A stretch of 64,000 bases of DNA, taken from assembly GCF_014640615.1 (NCBI RefSeq), contig NZ_BMHH01000001.1:372001-436000 (forward strand). Direction: 5' to 3'. This DNA is from Paramesorhizobium endophyticum (lineage in GTDB: Bacteria > Pseudomonadota > Alphaproteobacteria > Rhizobiales > Rhizobiaceae). The position numbers were made by a program, and so were the translations under genes. Below, in pieces: positions 18,603 through 26,081 of this stretch (position 1 is the stretch's first letter; each line of letters opens with the position of its first letter). The notes under the pieces were generated by a model that was not told the DNA's origin, did not search any database, and was given only the letters and a program-made list of their open reading frames with translations.

Positions 18603-18763
18603 TCACCCCCCTCTGCCCTGCCGGGCATCTCCCCCACAAGGGGGGAGATTGGATGTGAATACCGCTTTCGCCAATCGCCAATGTTGCAGAATGCGCGCCG
18701 TGGCTGGTGCCAGCCAATCTCCCCCCTTGTGGGGGGAGATGCCCGGCAGGGCAGAGGGGGGTG
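18603..18763. repeat. Palindromic intergenic repeat, family A (copy A3)
   Basis: Arms CCCCCCTCTGCCCTGCCGGG and CCCCACAAGGGGGGAGATTG with the inverse on the right (GGGGGGAGATGCCCGGCAGG then GCAGAGGGGGGTG). Middle contains GCCAATCGCCAATGTTGCAG. It separates yidC from engB within what is an operon in related bacteria. Confidence 0.9.
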
Positions 18764-18787
18764 TTCAGGTGCACCCCAGCTTGCAGG

Positions 18788-20638
18788 TCACTCCGCCGCT
18801 TTCGGTTTGCGACTGAACAGTCCCTTGAGATTATCCCATAGCTCGATCTTCGCGCCCTGGCGCTTCATGATCACGGCCTGCTGGGTGATCGACAGGGTGT
18901 TGTTCCATGCCCAGTAGATGACGAGGCCCGCCGGGAATGTCGCCAGCATGAAGGTGAAGATGATGGGCATCCAGGTGAAGATCGCGGCTTGGGTCGGGTC
19001 CGGCGGCGTCGGGTTCATGCGCATTTGCAGGAACATGGTGACGCCCATGATCAGCGGCCATACGCCGATCATCAGGAAGTGCGGCGGCGCGAAGGGCAGG
19101 AGACCGAACAGGTTGAAGAGCGAGGTCGGATCCGGCGCGGCCAGATCATGGATCCAGCCGAAGAACGGCGCATGGCGCATTTCGATGGTGACGTAGAGCA
19201 CTTTGTAGAGCGCGAAGAACACCGGGATCTGCACCAGTACTGGCCAGCAGCCGGCCAACGGGTTGATCTTCTCGGTCTTGTAAAGCTCCATCATCGCCTG
19301 CTGCTGCTTCACCTTGTCATCCGCATATTTCTCACGGATTTCCAGCATCTTCGGCTGCATCATCTTCATCCGCGCCATCGAGGCGTAGGATTTGTTGGCG
19401 AGCGGGAAGAACACTGCCTTCAGGATGACGGTCACCAGCAGGATCGCCACGCCGAAATTTCCTGACAGCTTATAGAGCCAGTCGATGAGGTAGAACATCG
19501 GCTTGGTGATGAAGTAGAACCAGCCCCAGTCGATCAGGAGCTCGAACTGGCGGATGCCGAGATTCTTCTCATAGGCGTTGATCTTGGCCACTTCCTTGGC
19601 GCCGGCGAACACATGGTTCTCGATCGAGGTCGACTGGCCGGGCTGGATAGTGACGGGATTGGCGAGAAAATCCGCCTGATAGCGTGATCGGCCATCGGGG
19701 AAGAAGGAGAAGCGCGCCTGATAGGTCTCATTCTGCGGCGGAATCAGGGCAGCAGCCCAGTATTTGTCGGTAATACCGAGCCAGCCACCGGCCGATTTCG
19801 GCGGCGCGATTTCCTTCTCGTCGGCCATCTTTGAATATTTGATTTCCTGCAGGCCATCGTCGCCGATGACGCCGATGAGGCCCTCATGGAGCACATAGGT
19901 GGCGCTCGGATGGGCAGGCGGCTCGAAGCGGATCACGCGGCCGTAGGATTGCAGCGTCACCGGAGCCCCGGAGGCGTTGGTCACCGTGTCGTTTATGGTG
20001 AACATGTAATTGTCGTCCACCGAGATGACGCGCTTGAAAGTCAGGCCCTTGTCGTTAGTGTAGACGAGCGTGACGGGCGTCGAAGGCGTCAGCGTGTCGT
20101 TGCCCTCGACCTTCCAGACGGTCGTGGGGCCAGGCACCGCGCCGGTCTCGGCATTGCCCGTATAGCCAAGCTCGATGAAATAGCCCTGCTTCAACTGCGA
20201 CGGAGCCAGCAGCTCGATATTGGGCGAGGAATCGTTGACCGTCTCGTGGTAGCCCTTGAGATAGAGATCGTCGAGGCGCGCGCCGGTCAGGTTGATCGAG
20301 CCCCGAAGGCTCGGCGTGTCGATCTTGACGCGGCCCGACTGTGCAATAGCCGCCTCGCGGGTCACATTGGCCGCGCCGTCCGTGGACTGGCCGGGAATGC
20401 CCTGCTGGGCGGGCGCCCCGGGGATGTTGACGTGGCTATCCGCCGGAGCCGGCTGCGCCTGTCCGGGCGCGGGAGCCTGCGTCTGCGCCTGCTTTTGCGC
20501 CTGTTCCTGGCGCTGCGCCTCGATCCGGGCCTGTTCCTTCTGGGCTTCGACCTTAGGGTTCATATAGAACACCTGCCACAGGGTCAGGATCAGGATGGAC
20601 AGGGCAATGGTGATAAAGAAATTGCGGTTGTTTTCCAT
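18788..20638 (-). CDS. yidC: Membrane protein insertase YidC
   Basis: 616 residues, Gram-negative type. N-terminal anchor (FFITIALSILILTLWQVFYM), a low-complexity Gln/Pro/Ala linker (residues about 35-90), the large periplasmic P1 beta-domain, then the conserved insertase core of five spans beginning FYLIDWLYKLSGNFGVAILL with the PLANKSYASMARMKMMQPKM cytoplasmic helices and INPLAGCWPVLVQIPVFFAL. It inserts proteins into the inner membrane with or without Sec. Start set at the ATG at 20638; upstream in-frame codons overlap rnpA. Follows rnpA by 28 bp. Confidence 0.96.
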   Translation of the reverse strand: MENNRNFFITIALSILILTLWQVFYMNPKVEAQKEQARIEAQRQEQAQKQAQTQAPAPGQAQPAPADSHVNIPGAPAQQGIPGQSTDGAANVTREAAIAQSGRVKIDTPSLRGSINLTGARLDDLYLKGYHETVNDSSPNIELLAPSQLKQGYFIELGYTGNAETGAVPGPTTVWKVEGNDTLTPSTPVTLVYTNDKGLTFKRVISVDDNYMFTINDTVTNASGAPVTLQSYGRVIRFEPPAHPSATYVLHEGLIGVIGDDGLQEIKYSKMADEKEIAPPKSAGGWLGITDKYWAAALIPPQNETYQARFSFFPDGRSRYQADFLANPVTIQPGQSTSIENHVFAGAKEVAKINAYEKNLGIRQFELLIDWGWFYFITKPMFYLIDWLYKLSGNFGVAILLVTVILKAVFFPLANKSYASMARMKMMQPKMLEIREKYADDKVKQQQAMMELYKTEKINPLAGCWPVLVQIPVFFALYKVLYVTIEMRHAPFFGWIHDLAAPDPTSLFNLFGLLPFAPPHFLMIGVWPLIMGVTMFLQMRMNPTPPDPTQAAIFTWMPIIFTFMLATFPAGLVIYWAWNNTLSITQQAVIMKRQGAKIELWDNLKGLFSRKPKAAE

Positions 20639-20666
20639 CGATGGTCCCAGGTCCGGTCGAGCCGGA

Positions 20667-21032
20667 TCAGCGTTTCGTTTCAGTCTTGGCAACCCGTCTG
20701 GCGAGTTCCCTGACAAGTTCGGTGAATGGCGCATCGAGCGCGTCACGGCGTGCAACGATCACATAGTCGGTCCCATCGGCCATGTCACCTGCATTGGCGC
20801 GCATTGCTTCACGCAGACGCCTGCGAATGCGATTACGGATCACCGCGTTACCGTTTTTCTTGGTGACGGTCAGCCCCACGCGCGGCTTGTCGCCCACTTT
20901 CGCGGCGGCGGATTCCGCCGGCTCGCGCTTTTTGACTTCCAGCAGGAAAAACCGCCCCCGCCGCTTTTCGCCATTTCTTACAGCCAAAAACTCCGCTCTC
21001 TTGCGAAGGCGGAGTGGCTTTTGTTCTTTCAT
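20667..21032 (-). CDS. rnpA: Ribonuclease P protein component
   Basis: 121 residues, basic. Partner of the RNase P RNA in tRNA 5' maturation. Family signature visible: [20 protein letters not shown] followed by RRRLREAMR, with the N-terminal [13 protein letters not shown]. The ATG at 21032 starts [15 protein letters not shown]. Lies between rpmH (41 bp upstream) and yidC. Confidence 0.94.
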   Translation of the reverse strand: MKEQKPLRLRKRAEFLAVRNGEKRRGRFFLLEVKKREPAESAAAKVGDKPRVGLTVTKKNGNAVIRNRIRRRLREAMRANAGDMADGTDYVIVARRDALDAPFTELVRELARRVAKTETKR

Positions 21033-21073
21033 GGTTTCTTCGGAGCGCCGCGTGAAAGACACGCGGATCGGCT

Positions 21074-21208
21074 TTACGCCGAAAGCCGCTTGCGACCGCG
21101 GGCGCGGCGAGCGGCAATGACCTTGCGCCCGCCAGGCGTGGCCATGCGGGAGCGGAAACCATGACGGCGCTTGCGAACAAGCTTGGACGGCTGATAGGTG
21201 CGCTTCAT
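21074..21208 (-). CDS. rpmH: 50S ribosomal protein L34
   Basis: 44 residues: starts [20 protein letters not shown], continues with the invariant [20 protein letters not shown] and ends RLSA. This is a standard L34, at the start of the rpmH-rnpA-yidC cluster. It is short and arginine-rich, and easy to miss in length-filtered predictions. Confidence 0.96.
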   Translation of the reverse strand: MKRTYQPSKLVRKRRHGFRSRMATPGGRKVIAARRARGRKRLSA

Positions 21209-21743
21209 TTATTTAATACCGCGGTGTGCGGCCCTTCTTGATTCTGTCAGATTGAACAGGAGCTGGCCCGGCCGGCTTTCAGGCAGCGCAAAACTGCCGT
21301 CAGGCCAATATGTCCGAACGTGGGGCGGCTTATAGATGCAACCTCCCCCCAAGTCAATTGCGGTGCGCACAAGTTCTATTCCATTAGAATTCCGTAAGGA
21401 ACGACAAGGTTTTCGGCGCTTCGAAAATGGTATTGCCAGCAGTAACGCCACTCTCTCAATAGTTTAAAATTCCATCTTTACAACCAATAAGAATCGTGAC
21501 TAGATAAAGCAATCGAAGGTTGATCTGCCGATCCGGCACGCAAGGCGGGTCCCTTCGAGCATCCGCGGAGCCAGAGGGGCTTCCCGGCTTGGGAGGAGGG
21601 AGCCGGGAACACGGATGAAGTTTGCAGGACGCCGGTCGGTCGCATGAGTATCCCATCGCTTCGTGCGCATGACGCCCTGCAATGCCGACCACGGCCTGGC
21701 TTGATGGGGCCAGGCCGTGGCGCCTGTCGCTAAGGATGCGTCC
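21209..21743. other. 535-bp intergenic region with two strong hairpins
   Basis: Contains the presumed rpmH promoter region, and no convincing coding frame. Two perfect inverted repeats stand out: TTCCCGGCT / AGCCGGGAA (21581-21589 with 21601-21609, 11-nt loop) and CCACGGCCTGGC / GCCAGGCCGTGG (21689-21700 with 21709-21720, 8-nt loop). The second lies just after the hicB stop and may be its terminator, though no T-run follows. The stretch from about 21515 to 21690 is GC-rich, unlike the AT-rich stretch before it, and could hold a small RNA. Confidence 0.5.
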
Positions 21744-22175
21744 TCACGCCGCGTCCTGAATGGACACCACGACCCTTTTTCCCAGAACGGCCAGCGCTGC
21801 CTGAAGTATCGGGAGTTTGGACGGGTAGTCAGGGTCCAGAATTCGCCTCGCTTCCGTTTCAGCCTTACCCAAGCGCCTCGCCAATTCGGTTTTGGTGAGG
21901 CCGGAGGCGTTGAAGGCTTCGATAACCGCCAGTTTCAGCGCGTCGGACGCTTCGACGGGGACGGGCACGAGATCGTCCGCGCGAGCGCAGGGGATCGGCA
22001 ATGGACGGTCTCCCACAAGGTAGCCACGCAGCGCCAGCCCGAGTGCCTCGGAGGCGTTGCGCAACGCTTCCGCATGGTCGGCGCCGCCGGTTATGGCTTC
22101 CGGTACATCGGGAAAGGTGACGAGATATCCGCCATCGGGATCGTCCGTCAGTTTGGCGTGATAAATGTAATTCAT
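21744..22175 (-). CDS. hicB: HicB-type antitoxin
   Basis: 143 residues. The N-terminal HicB partial RNase H-like fold shows MNYIYHAKLTDDPDGGYLVT and FPDVPEAITGGADHAEALRN. The C-terminal half (LTKTELARRLGKAETEARRI) is a helix-turn-helix DNA-binding domain, so it should repress its own promoter. It neutralises the HicA mRNA interferase encoded 47 bp upstream on the same strand. Order is toxin first, antitoxin second, as in most hicAB loci. Confidence 0.88.
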   Translation of the reverse strand: MNYIYHAKLTDDPDGGYLVTFPDVPEAITGGADHAEALRNASEALGLALRGYLVGDRPLPIPCARADDLVPVPVEASDALKLAVIEAFNASGLTKTELARRLGKAETEARRILDPDYPSKLPILQAALAVLGKRVVVSIQDAA

Positions 22176-22222
22176 GAGAACTTCTCTTTCGGTTGGGCAT
22201 GGATTTTCAGGAGTAGCTGGGA

Positions 22223-22417
22223 TCAGATAATCCCCAGTTGTTTCTTGATGGCTTCAACTCGAAGCGGCGTCAGCTCGCCGGATTGGATGGTTGTTTCTCT
22301 ATCTCCAAATCTAACCCGGTAGTGCGCTCCCTTATCTCTGTTTTCGTTGACTTCGAAAGTTTTGCCGGTTTTGCGAGCCAATTTTCGAAGCTCGCGAAGA
22401 AGTGCTTCCCTTTTCAT
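22223..22417 (-). CDS. hicA: HicA-type toxin (mRNA interferase)
   Basis: 64 residues with the double-stranded-RNA-binding-like HicA fold. KREALLRELRKLARKTGKTF is followed by the conserved active-site region DKGAHYRVRFGDRETTIQSG, whose His is the expected catalytic residue. The start ATG at 22417 is chosen over an upstream in-frame codon. Cleaves mRNA when free of HicB. The pair is flanked by ordinary chromosomal genes. Confidence 0.85.
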   Translation of the reverse strand: MKREALLRELRKLARKTGKTFEVNENRDKGAHYRVRFGDRETTIQSGELTPLRVEAIKKQLGII

Positions 22418-22444
22418 AATCGCCCCCTTCTCTTGAAATAAATA

Positions 22445-22462
22445 TCGCACGAAAACGTACGA
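22445..22462. promoter_or_regulatory. Candidate HicB operator
   Basis: Inverted repeat TCGCACG-AAAA-CGTACGA (one mismatch), 28 bp upstream of the hicA start in the promoter region. Plausible binding site for the HicB helix-turn-helix domain; inferred from position and symmetry only. Confidence 0.45.
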
Positions 22463-22562
22463 TTCGCAAGGGAACTCATATTAGGACACGGTGCAATTTT
22501 GCGATGATCGGCGTGCTTGCGTATGATATTGACTGCCGTCCCAATCAAACTAGGAGTTTGTA

Positions 22563-22910
22563 ATGAGCATTCGCCGCATCGAGCCCGATCCGCGCATGAG
22601 CCAGGCCGTCGTCCACGGCAACACCGTCTATCTCGCCGGACAGGTCGGCGAGCCGGGCCAAAGCGTTGCTGAGCAGACCAAGACCATTCTTGCCGAAATC
22701 GACCGGCTTCTGGCGGAAGTGGGAAGCAGCAAGTCCAAGCTGCTGCAGGTGATTATCTGGCTCGACGACATGGCCAATTTCGCCGAGATGAACGCCGTCT
22801 GGGATGCCTGGGTCGATCCGGCCAACACGCCTGCCCGCGCCACCGGCGAGGCGAAGCTCGCAAGTCCGGAATACAAAGTCGAGATCATCGTCACCGCGGC
22901 GGTGGATTGA
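22563..22910 (+). CDS. RidA/YjgF/YER057c-family protein
   Basis: 115 residues. The chorismate-mutase-like fold is recognisable from TVYLAGQVGEPGQSVAEQTK, the LLAEVGSSKSKLLQVIIWLD segment and the C-terminal ARATGEAKLASPEYKVEIIV. Canonical RidA hydrolyses reactive enamine/imine intermediates using an Arg near the C-terminus; here the Arg occurs in PARATGEAKL. Substrate unproven. ATG at 22563 with a TAGGAG-like site upstream. Followed by repeat B2. Confidence 0.88.
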   Translation: MSIRRIEPDPRMSQAVVHGNTVYLAGQVGEPGQSVAEQTKTILAEIDRLLAEVGSSKSKLLQVIIWLDDMANFAEMNAVWDAWVDPANTPARATGEAKLASPEYKVEIIVTAAVD

Positions 22911-22920
22911 TAAGCGCGCC

Positions 22921-23075
22921 CTTTATCCTTCCCCCTTGCGGGGAAGGTGCCCGTGGAGCGGGCGGATGGGGGTGGTGACGTTTGTGCTTTTGCTAACGAC
23001 CGTAGCGCAAACGTCACCACCCCCACCCGACCCTTCGGGCCACCCTCCCCGCAAGGGGGAGGGAGAACGGCGTCG
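22921..23075. repeat. Palindromic intergenic repeat, family B (copy B2)
   Basis: Left arm TTCCCCCTTGCGGGGAAGGT plus GCGGGCGGATGGGGGTGGTG, inner TTTGTGCTTTTGCTAACGAC, right arm CACCACCCCCACCCGACCCT and CCCCGCAAGGGGGAGGG. It supplies the 3' end of the msrQ reading frame (about 49 codons). Confidence 0.88.
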
Positions 23076-23645
23076 CGGACGCACCGCCCTCCACAGGAGC
23101 AACCCCGCAATGATCGCGGCATAGATCACCGGTTCGGCCTGCCAGCTTTTCTTCGACAGGATGAAGTGGATCGCGCCGCCGGCAGCGGCAAGGTAGACGA
23201 GCCGGTGCAGCGTCACCCAGTTGCGCCCAAGCCGCCGGATCGACCAGCTGTTGGAGGTCACGGCGAGCGGAACGAGAAGCACGAGGCTCGCCATACCGAT
23301 GGTGATGAAGGGCCGCTTGACGATATCGGCGACGACCGCATTCAGATCCAGCGCCTGGTCGAGGATCATGTAAACGCTGAAATGCATGGCCGCATAGTAA
23401 AAGGCGAGCAGCCCGAGCGCGCGCCGATAGCGCAGGAGGTTGACCGAGAAGAGGTCGCGCAGCGGCGAGACCATCAGCGTCAGGATCAGGAAGCGCAGCG
23501 CCCAGAGCCCGAGCGCATGCTCGAACGCTTTCACGGGATCGGCGCCGAGGCCGCCGGTGCTGCCTAGATAAAAGCTCCATAGGGCGGGGAGAAGACCTAG
23601 GCCGTAAAGCGTCCAGACAAGCGCACTGCCATGCCGTTTGGCCAT
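22923..23645 (-). CDS. msrQ: MsrQ, heme-binding subunit of MsrPQ, repeat-derived C-terminus
   Basis: 240 residues, longer than the usual 200-220. The ferric-reductase-like membrane protein has about six spans and heme-ligand His residues in LAFYYAAMHFSVYM and NWVTLHRLVYLAAAGGAIHF. It passes electrons from the quinone pool to periplasmic MsrP. From about residue 192 the sequence (SPSPLRGGWPEGSGGGGDV and onward) is translated from repeat B2 rather than from family sequence, so the native end was apparently replaced or extended by a repeat insertion. The start is 1 bp after the msrP stop. Confidence 0.88.
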   Translation of the reverse strand: MAKRHGSALVWTLYGLGLLPALWSFYLGSTGGLGADPVKAFEHALGLWALRFLILTLMVSPLRDLFSVNLLRYRRALGLLAFYYAAMHFSVYMILDQALDLNAVVADIVKRPFITIGMASLVLLVPLAVTSNSWSIRRLGRNWVTLHRLVYLAAAGGAIHFILSKKSWQAEPVIYAAIIAGLLLWRAVRPRRRSPSPLRGGWPEGSGGGGDVCATVVSKSTNVTTPIRPLHGHLPRKGEG

Positions 23646-23646
23646 C

Positions 23647-24591
23647 TCAAAAATTGACCTTCAAATCCATGCCTGAATAGAGCGAGGCGACCTCTTCCGC
23701 ATAGCCGTTGAAGGGCAATGTCTTGCGCCGTCCCGAACCGAAAAACCCGCCCTCGCCGATGCGGCGCTCCGTCGCCTGGCTCCAGCGCGGATGATCCACC
23801 GCGGGATTAACATTGGCGTAGAAGCCATATTCCTGCGGGTTCTGTTTGTTCCACGAAGTGGGCGGCTCCTTGTCCACCAGGCTGATGCGCACGATCGACT
23901 TGATGCCCTTGAAGCCGTATTTCCAGGGCACGACCAGCCGGATCGGCGCGCCGTTCTGGTTAGGCAGCGTTTCGCCATAGAGCCCGACCGCGAGGATAGT
24001 GAGCGGATGCATGGCTTCATCCAGCCGCAGCCCCTCGACATAGGGCCAGTCGAGCGCCTGGAACACACCCTGCTGCCCCGGCATCTCGTCCGGGCGCACC
24101 ACGGTTTCGAAGGCGACGTATTTCGCCGATGAAAGCGGCTCGACCTTGTTCAGAAGCTCGGAAAGCTGGAAGCCGGTCCATGGGATGACCATCGACCAAG
24201 CCTCGACGCAGCGCATACGGTAGATGCGTTCCTGGATCGGCATTTTGGTGATCAGATCGTCGATGTCGAACTCCATCGGCTTGGCAACGAGTCCATCCAC
24301 CTTCACTTTCCACGGCTTCGGCTTGAAATTGCCGGAATTAGATGATGGATCGCTCTTGTCGACGCCGAATTCGTAGAAATTGTTGTAGCTAGTCACATCT
24401 GCGAGCGGCGTCGGCGCTTCATCCGTTGCATAGGGTCCGCGCGGAGCCTTGAGGGCTTTGGCCTGCGCAAATGTTGGCGAAACGCCGATCAGCCCCGCCG
24501 CGACCGCGCCGGACAGGAACTCCCGGCGGCGCAGATAAACGCTTTTGGGTGTAATTTCGGAAGGAAGCACAGGCGGGATGCGATAAGCCAT
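23647..24591 (-). CDS. msrP: MsrP, periplasmic methionine-sulfoxide reductase
   Basis: 314 residues. Molybdopterin enzyme of the sulfite-oxidase fold that repairs oxidised methionine in envelope proteins. A twin-arginine signal ([16 protein letters not shown]) starts near residue 19. The Mo-ligating Cys is in [20 protein letters not shown], and [20 protein letters not shown] is the conserved cofactor region. ATG at 24591 starts [13 protein letters not shown]; a longer frame exists upstream without family similarity. Directly followed by its membrane partner msrQ. Confidence 0.95.
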   Translation of the reverse strand: MAYRIPPVLPSEITPKSVYLRRREFLSGAVAAGLIGVSPTFAQAKALKAPRGPYATDEAPTPLADVTSYNNFYEFGVDKSDPSSNSGNFKPKPWKVKVDGLVAKPMEFDIDDLITKMPIQERIYRMRCVEAWSMVIPWTGFQLSELLNKVEPLSSAKYVAFETVVRPDEMPGQQGVFQALDWPYVEGLRLDEAMHPLTILAVGLYGETLPNQNGAPIRLVVPWKYGFKGIKSIVRISLVDKEPPTSWNKQNPQEYGFYANVNPAVDHPRWSQATERRIGEGGFFGSGRRKTLPFNGYAEEVASLYSGMDLKVNF

Positions 24592-24781
24592 GGCATTTCT
24601 CTGTTCGCCCACAATATGCGACAGAGCATACCAGCATTGTGGCCGAAATGGATCAGCCCTTGTTAAAAAATGCACCGGCGCCATATGCGTTGTCGAAGCG
24701 CACGATCTGTTGCATTAGATTACACTGCGTGATGGCGGGATTCTAAAACTTGCTTAACTTCTCGGTGCCAGGATAGGCTTT

Positions 24782-25717
24782 ATGGTGAAGAGTTGTATAA
24801 CAGGCGTATTGTCCACCCTTCTTTGTCTGGTGCCCGCCCTGCCCGCGGCGGCGTCCGGATTGCCTCAAGCCGTATCCGACCCTAAGGTTCAAAACGAGGC
24901 CTCCGGCGCGAAACCGGCTGCTGCCTCCGGCATGAAGACGGGGCCTGCCGGCATCCGGCTCGGCGAGGGTGTGACGATGAAAAAGAAGAATGAAACGGCC
25001 GGCCCTGACGCGGTGCAGAAGATCGTCCGCAATCCGCAGTTCCTCTACCGGTTCTACCGCCCGGAGAACCCCACGGCGAGGACGGTGATCCTCCTGCACG
25101 GCTCAGGCGGCGATGAAACAAGCCTCGTGCCGCTCGCCTCGAAGATCTGGCCCAATGCGGTGCTGCTCGGCGTGCGCGGCAGGGTGCTGCAGGAAGGGCG
25201 CACCCGTTGGTACCGCAGCATCACGCCTGTCAAGTTCGACCAGAAGGATGTGCGCGCCGAAGCCGACGCCTTTGTCATCTTCCTCTCCAAGCTTGCGGAG
25301 AGCCACAATATCGATCTCTCCCGCGCCACCTTCGTCGGCTATTCCAACGGCGCGAACCTGCTCGCCGCGACGATGCTGCTGCATCCCGACCTCGTCAAGC
25401 GCGCGGTGCTCATGCGCCCGATGCCGGTGCTCGATGAAACGCCCGTCGCCAACCTCTCCAAGGTCAATGTGCTGACCGTGGCGGGCGCTGAGGACAAGAT
25501 CTATTCGCCCTATGCGCCGGCGCTCTCGGCGATCCTCAAGTCCAGCGGCGCGCGCGTCGCCTCCCGCACCGTCGCGACGGGCCACCTGCTCGGCGACGAG
25601 GATGTGCGCATCGTCAGCGAATGGCTGGCGGCGCAGGGACCTGATGGCGCGCCCGCAGTGTCGATGCAGACCGACAAGCCGGCAACCAAGGCCAGCGCAC
25701 CCACCCCTTCGGAATAG
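24782..25717 (+). CDS. Exported alpha/beta hydrolase (carboxylesterase/phospholipase type)
   Basis: 311 residues. The first 25 (MVKSCITGVLSTLLCLVPAL then PAAASG) look like a signal peptide; if instead translation began at the internal ATG at 24977 the enzyme would be cytoplasmic. The hydrolase fold shows the oxyanion segment VILLHGSGGDETSLVPLA, nucleophile elbow FVGYSNGANLLAATML and the likely catalytic His in VATGHLLGDED. Closest to the small esterase/phospholipase family (YpfH, MhqD-like). Divergent from msrP. Substrate unknown. Confidence 0.75.
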   Translation: MVKSCITGVLSTLLCLVPALPAAASGLPQAVSDPKVQNEASGAKPAAASGMKTGPAGIRLGEGVTMKKKNETAGPDAVQKIVRNPQFLYRFYRPENPTARTVILLHGSGGDETSLVPLASKIWPNAVLLGVRGRVLQEGRTRWYRSITPVKFDQKDVRAEADAFVIFLSKLAESHNIDLSRATFVGYSNGANLLAATMLLHPDLVKRAVLMRPMPVLDETPVANLSKVNVLTVAGAEDKIYSPYAPALSAILKSSGARVASRTVATGHLLGDEDVRIVSEWLAAQGPDGAPAVSMQTDKPATKASAPTPSE

Positions 25718-26081
25718 AGCGGTTCATGTCTTGATGGAATCGCCTGAATTGGGTTTTGGAACCGTTGTTATGGTGGAGAGGTAGAGGCATGGATCCCAGT
25801 GACAAGCACTGGGATCCATGCCTCTACGGTGACGTCGCCGCAGCGATAAAAGAATGAGCCAACCATTTCCATTTAAGGGTGAAATGGGCTTACCGTCCAT
25901 GGCGCGGCCTCTTGTCATTCAATTATCGTACTTATGGCCTTGAAAGCACCCGGCCCGGGGCGTAGGTAACTACGGCAATCTTCATTGCAATCTGCATATT
26001 CAATCGACGCATCGGACGCTTCGGGACAATCATTCCGCGCCGGTGCCGCCGCCGCAAGGCATGAACGGAAGGACGGGCAAA
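25718..26081. other. 364-bp intergenic region with a 21-bp perfect palindrome
   Basis: No gene is seen. It holds a perfect inverted repeat (25781-25827, listed separately) and, at 25730-25760, a TTGATGGAATCGCCTGAATTGG fragment that resembles sequence beside family A copy A4 (43055-43070). The right part (25915-26081) would contain the promoter of the aldehyde dehydrogenase gene. Confidence 0.5.
25781..25827. repeat. 21-bp perfect inverted repeat
   Basis: GTAGAGGCATGGATCCCAGT plus G (25781-25801) pairs perfectly with C plus ACTGGGATCCATGCCTCTAC (25807-25827), with ACAAG as the loop. No T-run follows, so it is more likely a mobile palindromic repeat or a cruciform than a terminator. Confidence 0.9.

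Noticed and set aside
20639-20755. Longer YidC start
   Set aside because: The extra 39 codons overlap rnpA and do not resemble YidC, whose N-terminus MENNRNFFITIALS is clear at 20638.
21581-21609. Hairpin considered as a terminator
   Set aside because: Perfect stem but no T-run on either strand and no gene ending beside it; kept only as structure in the intergenic entry.
21456-21692. Open frame of 78 codons between rpmH and hicB
   Set aside because: Crosses two strong hairpins, contains no family signature, and has no convincing start site.
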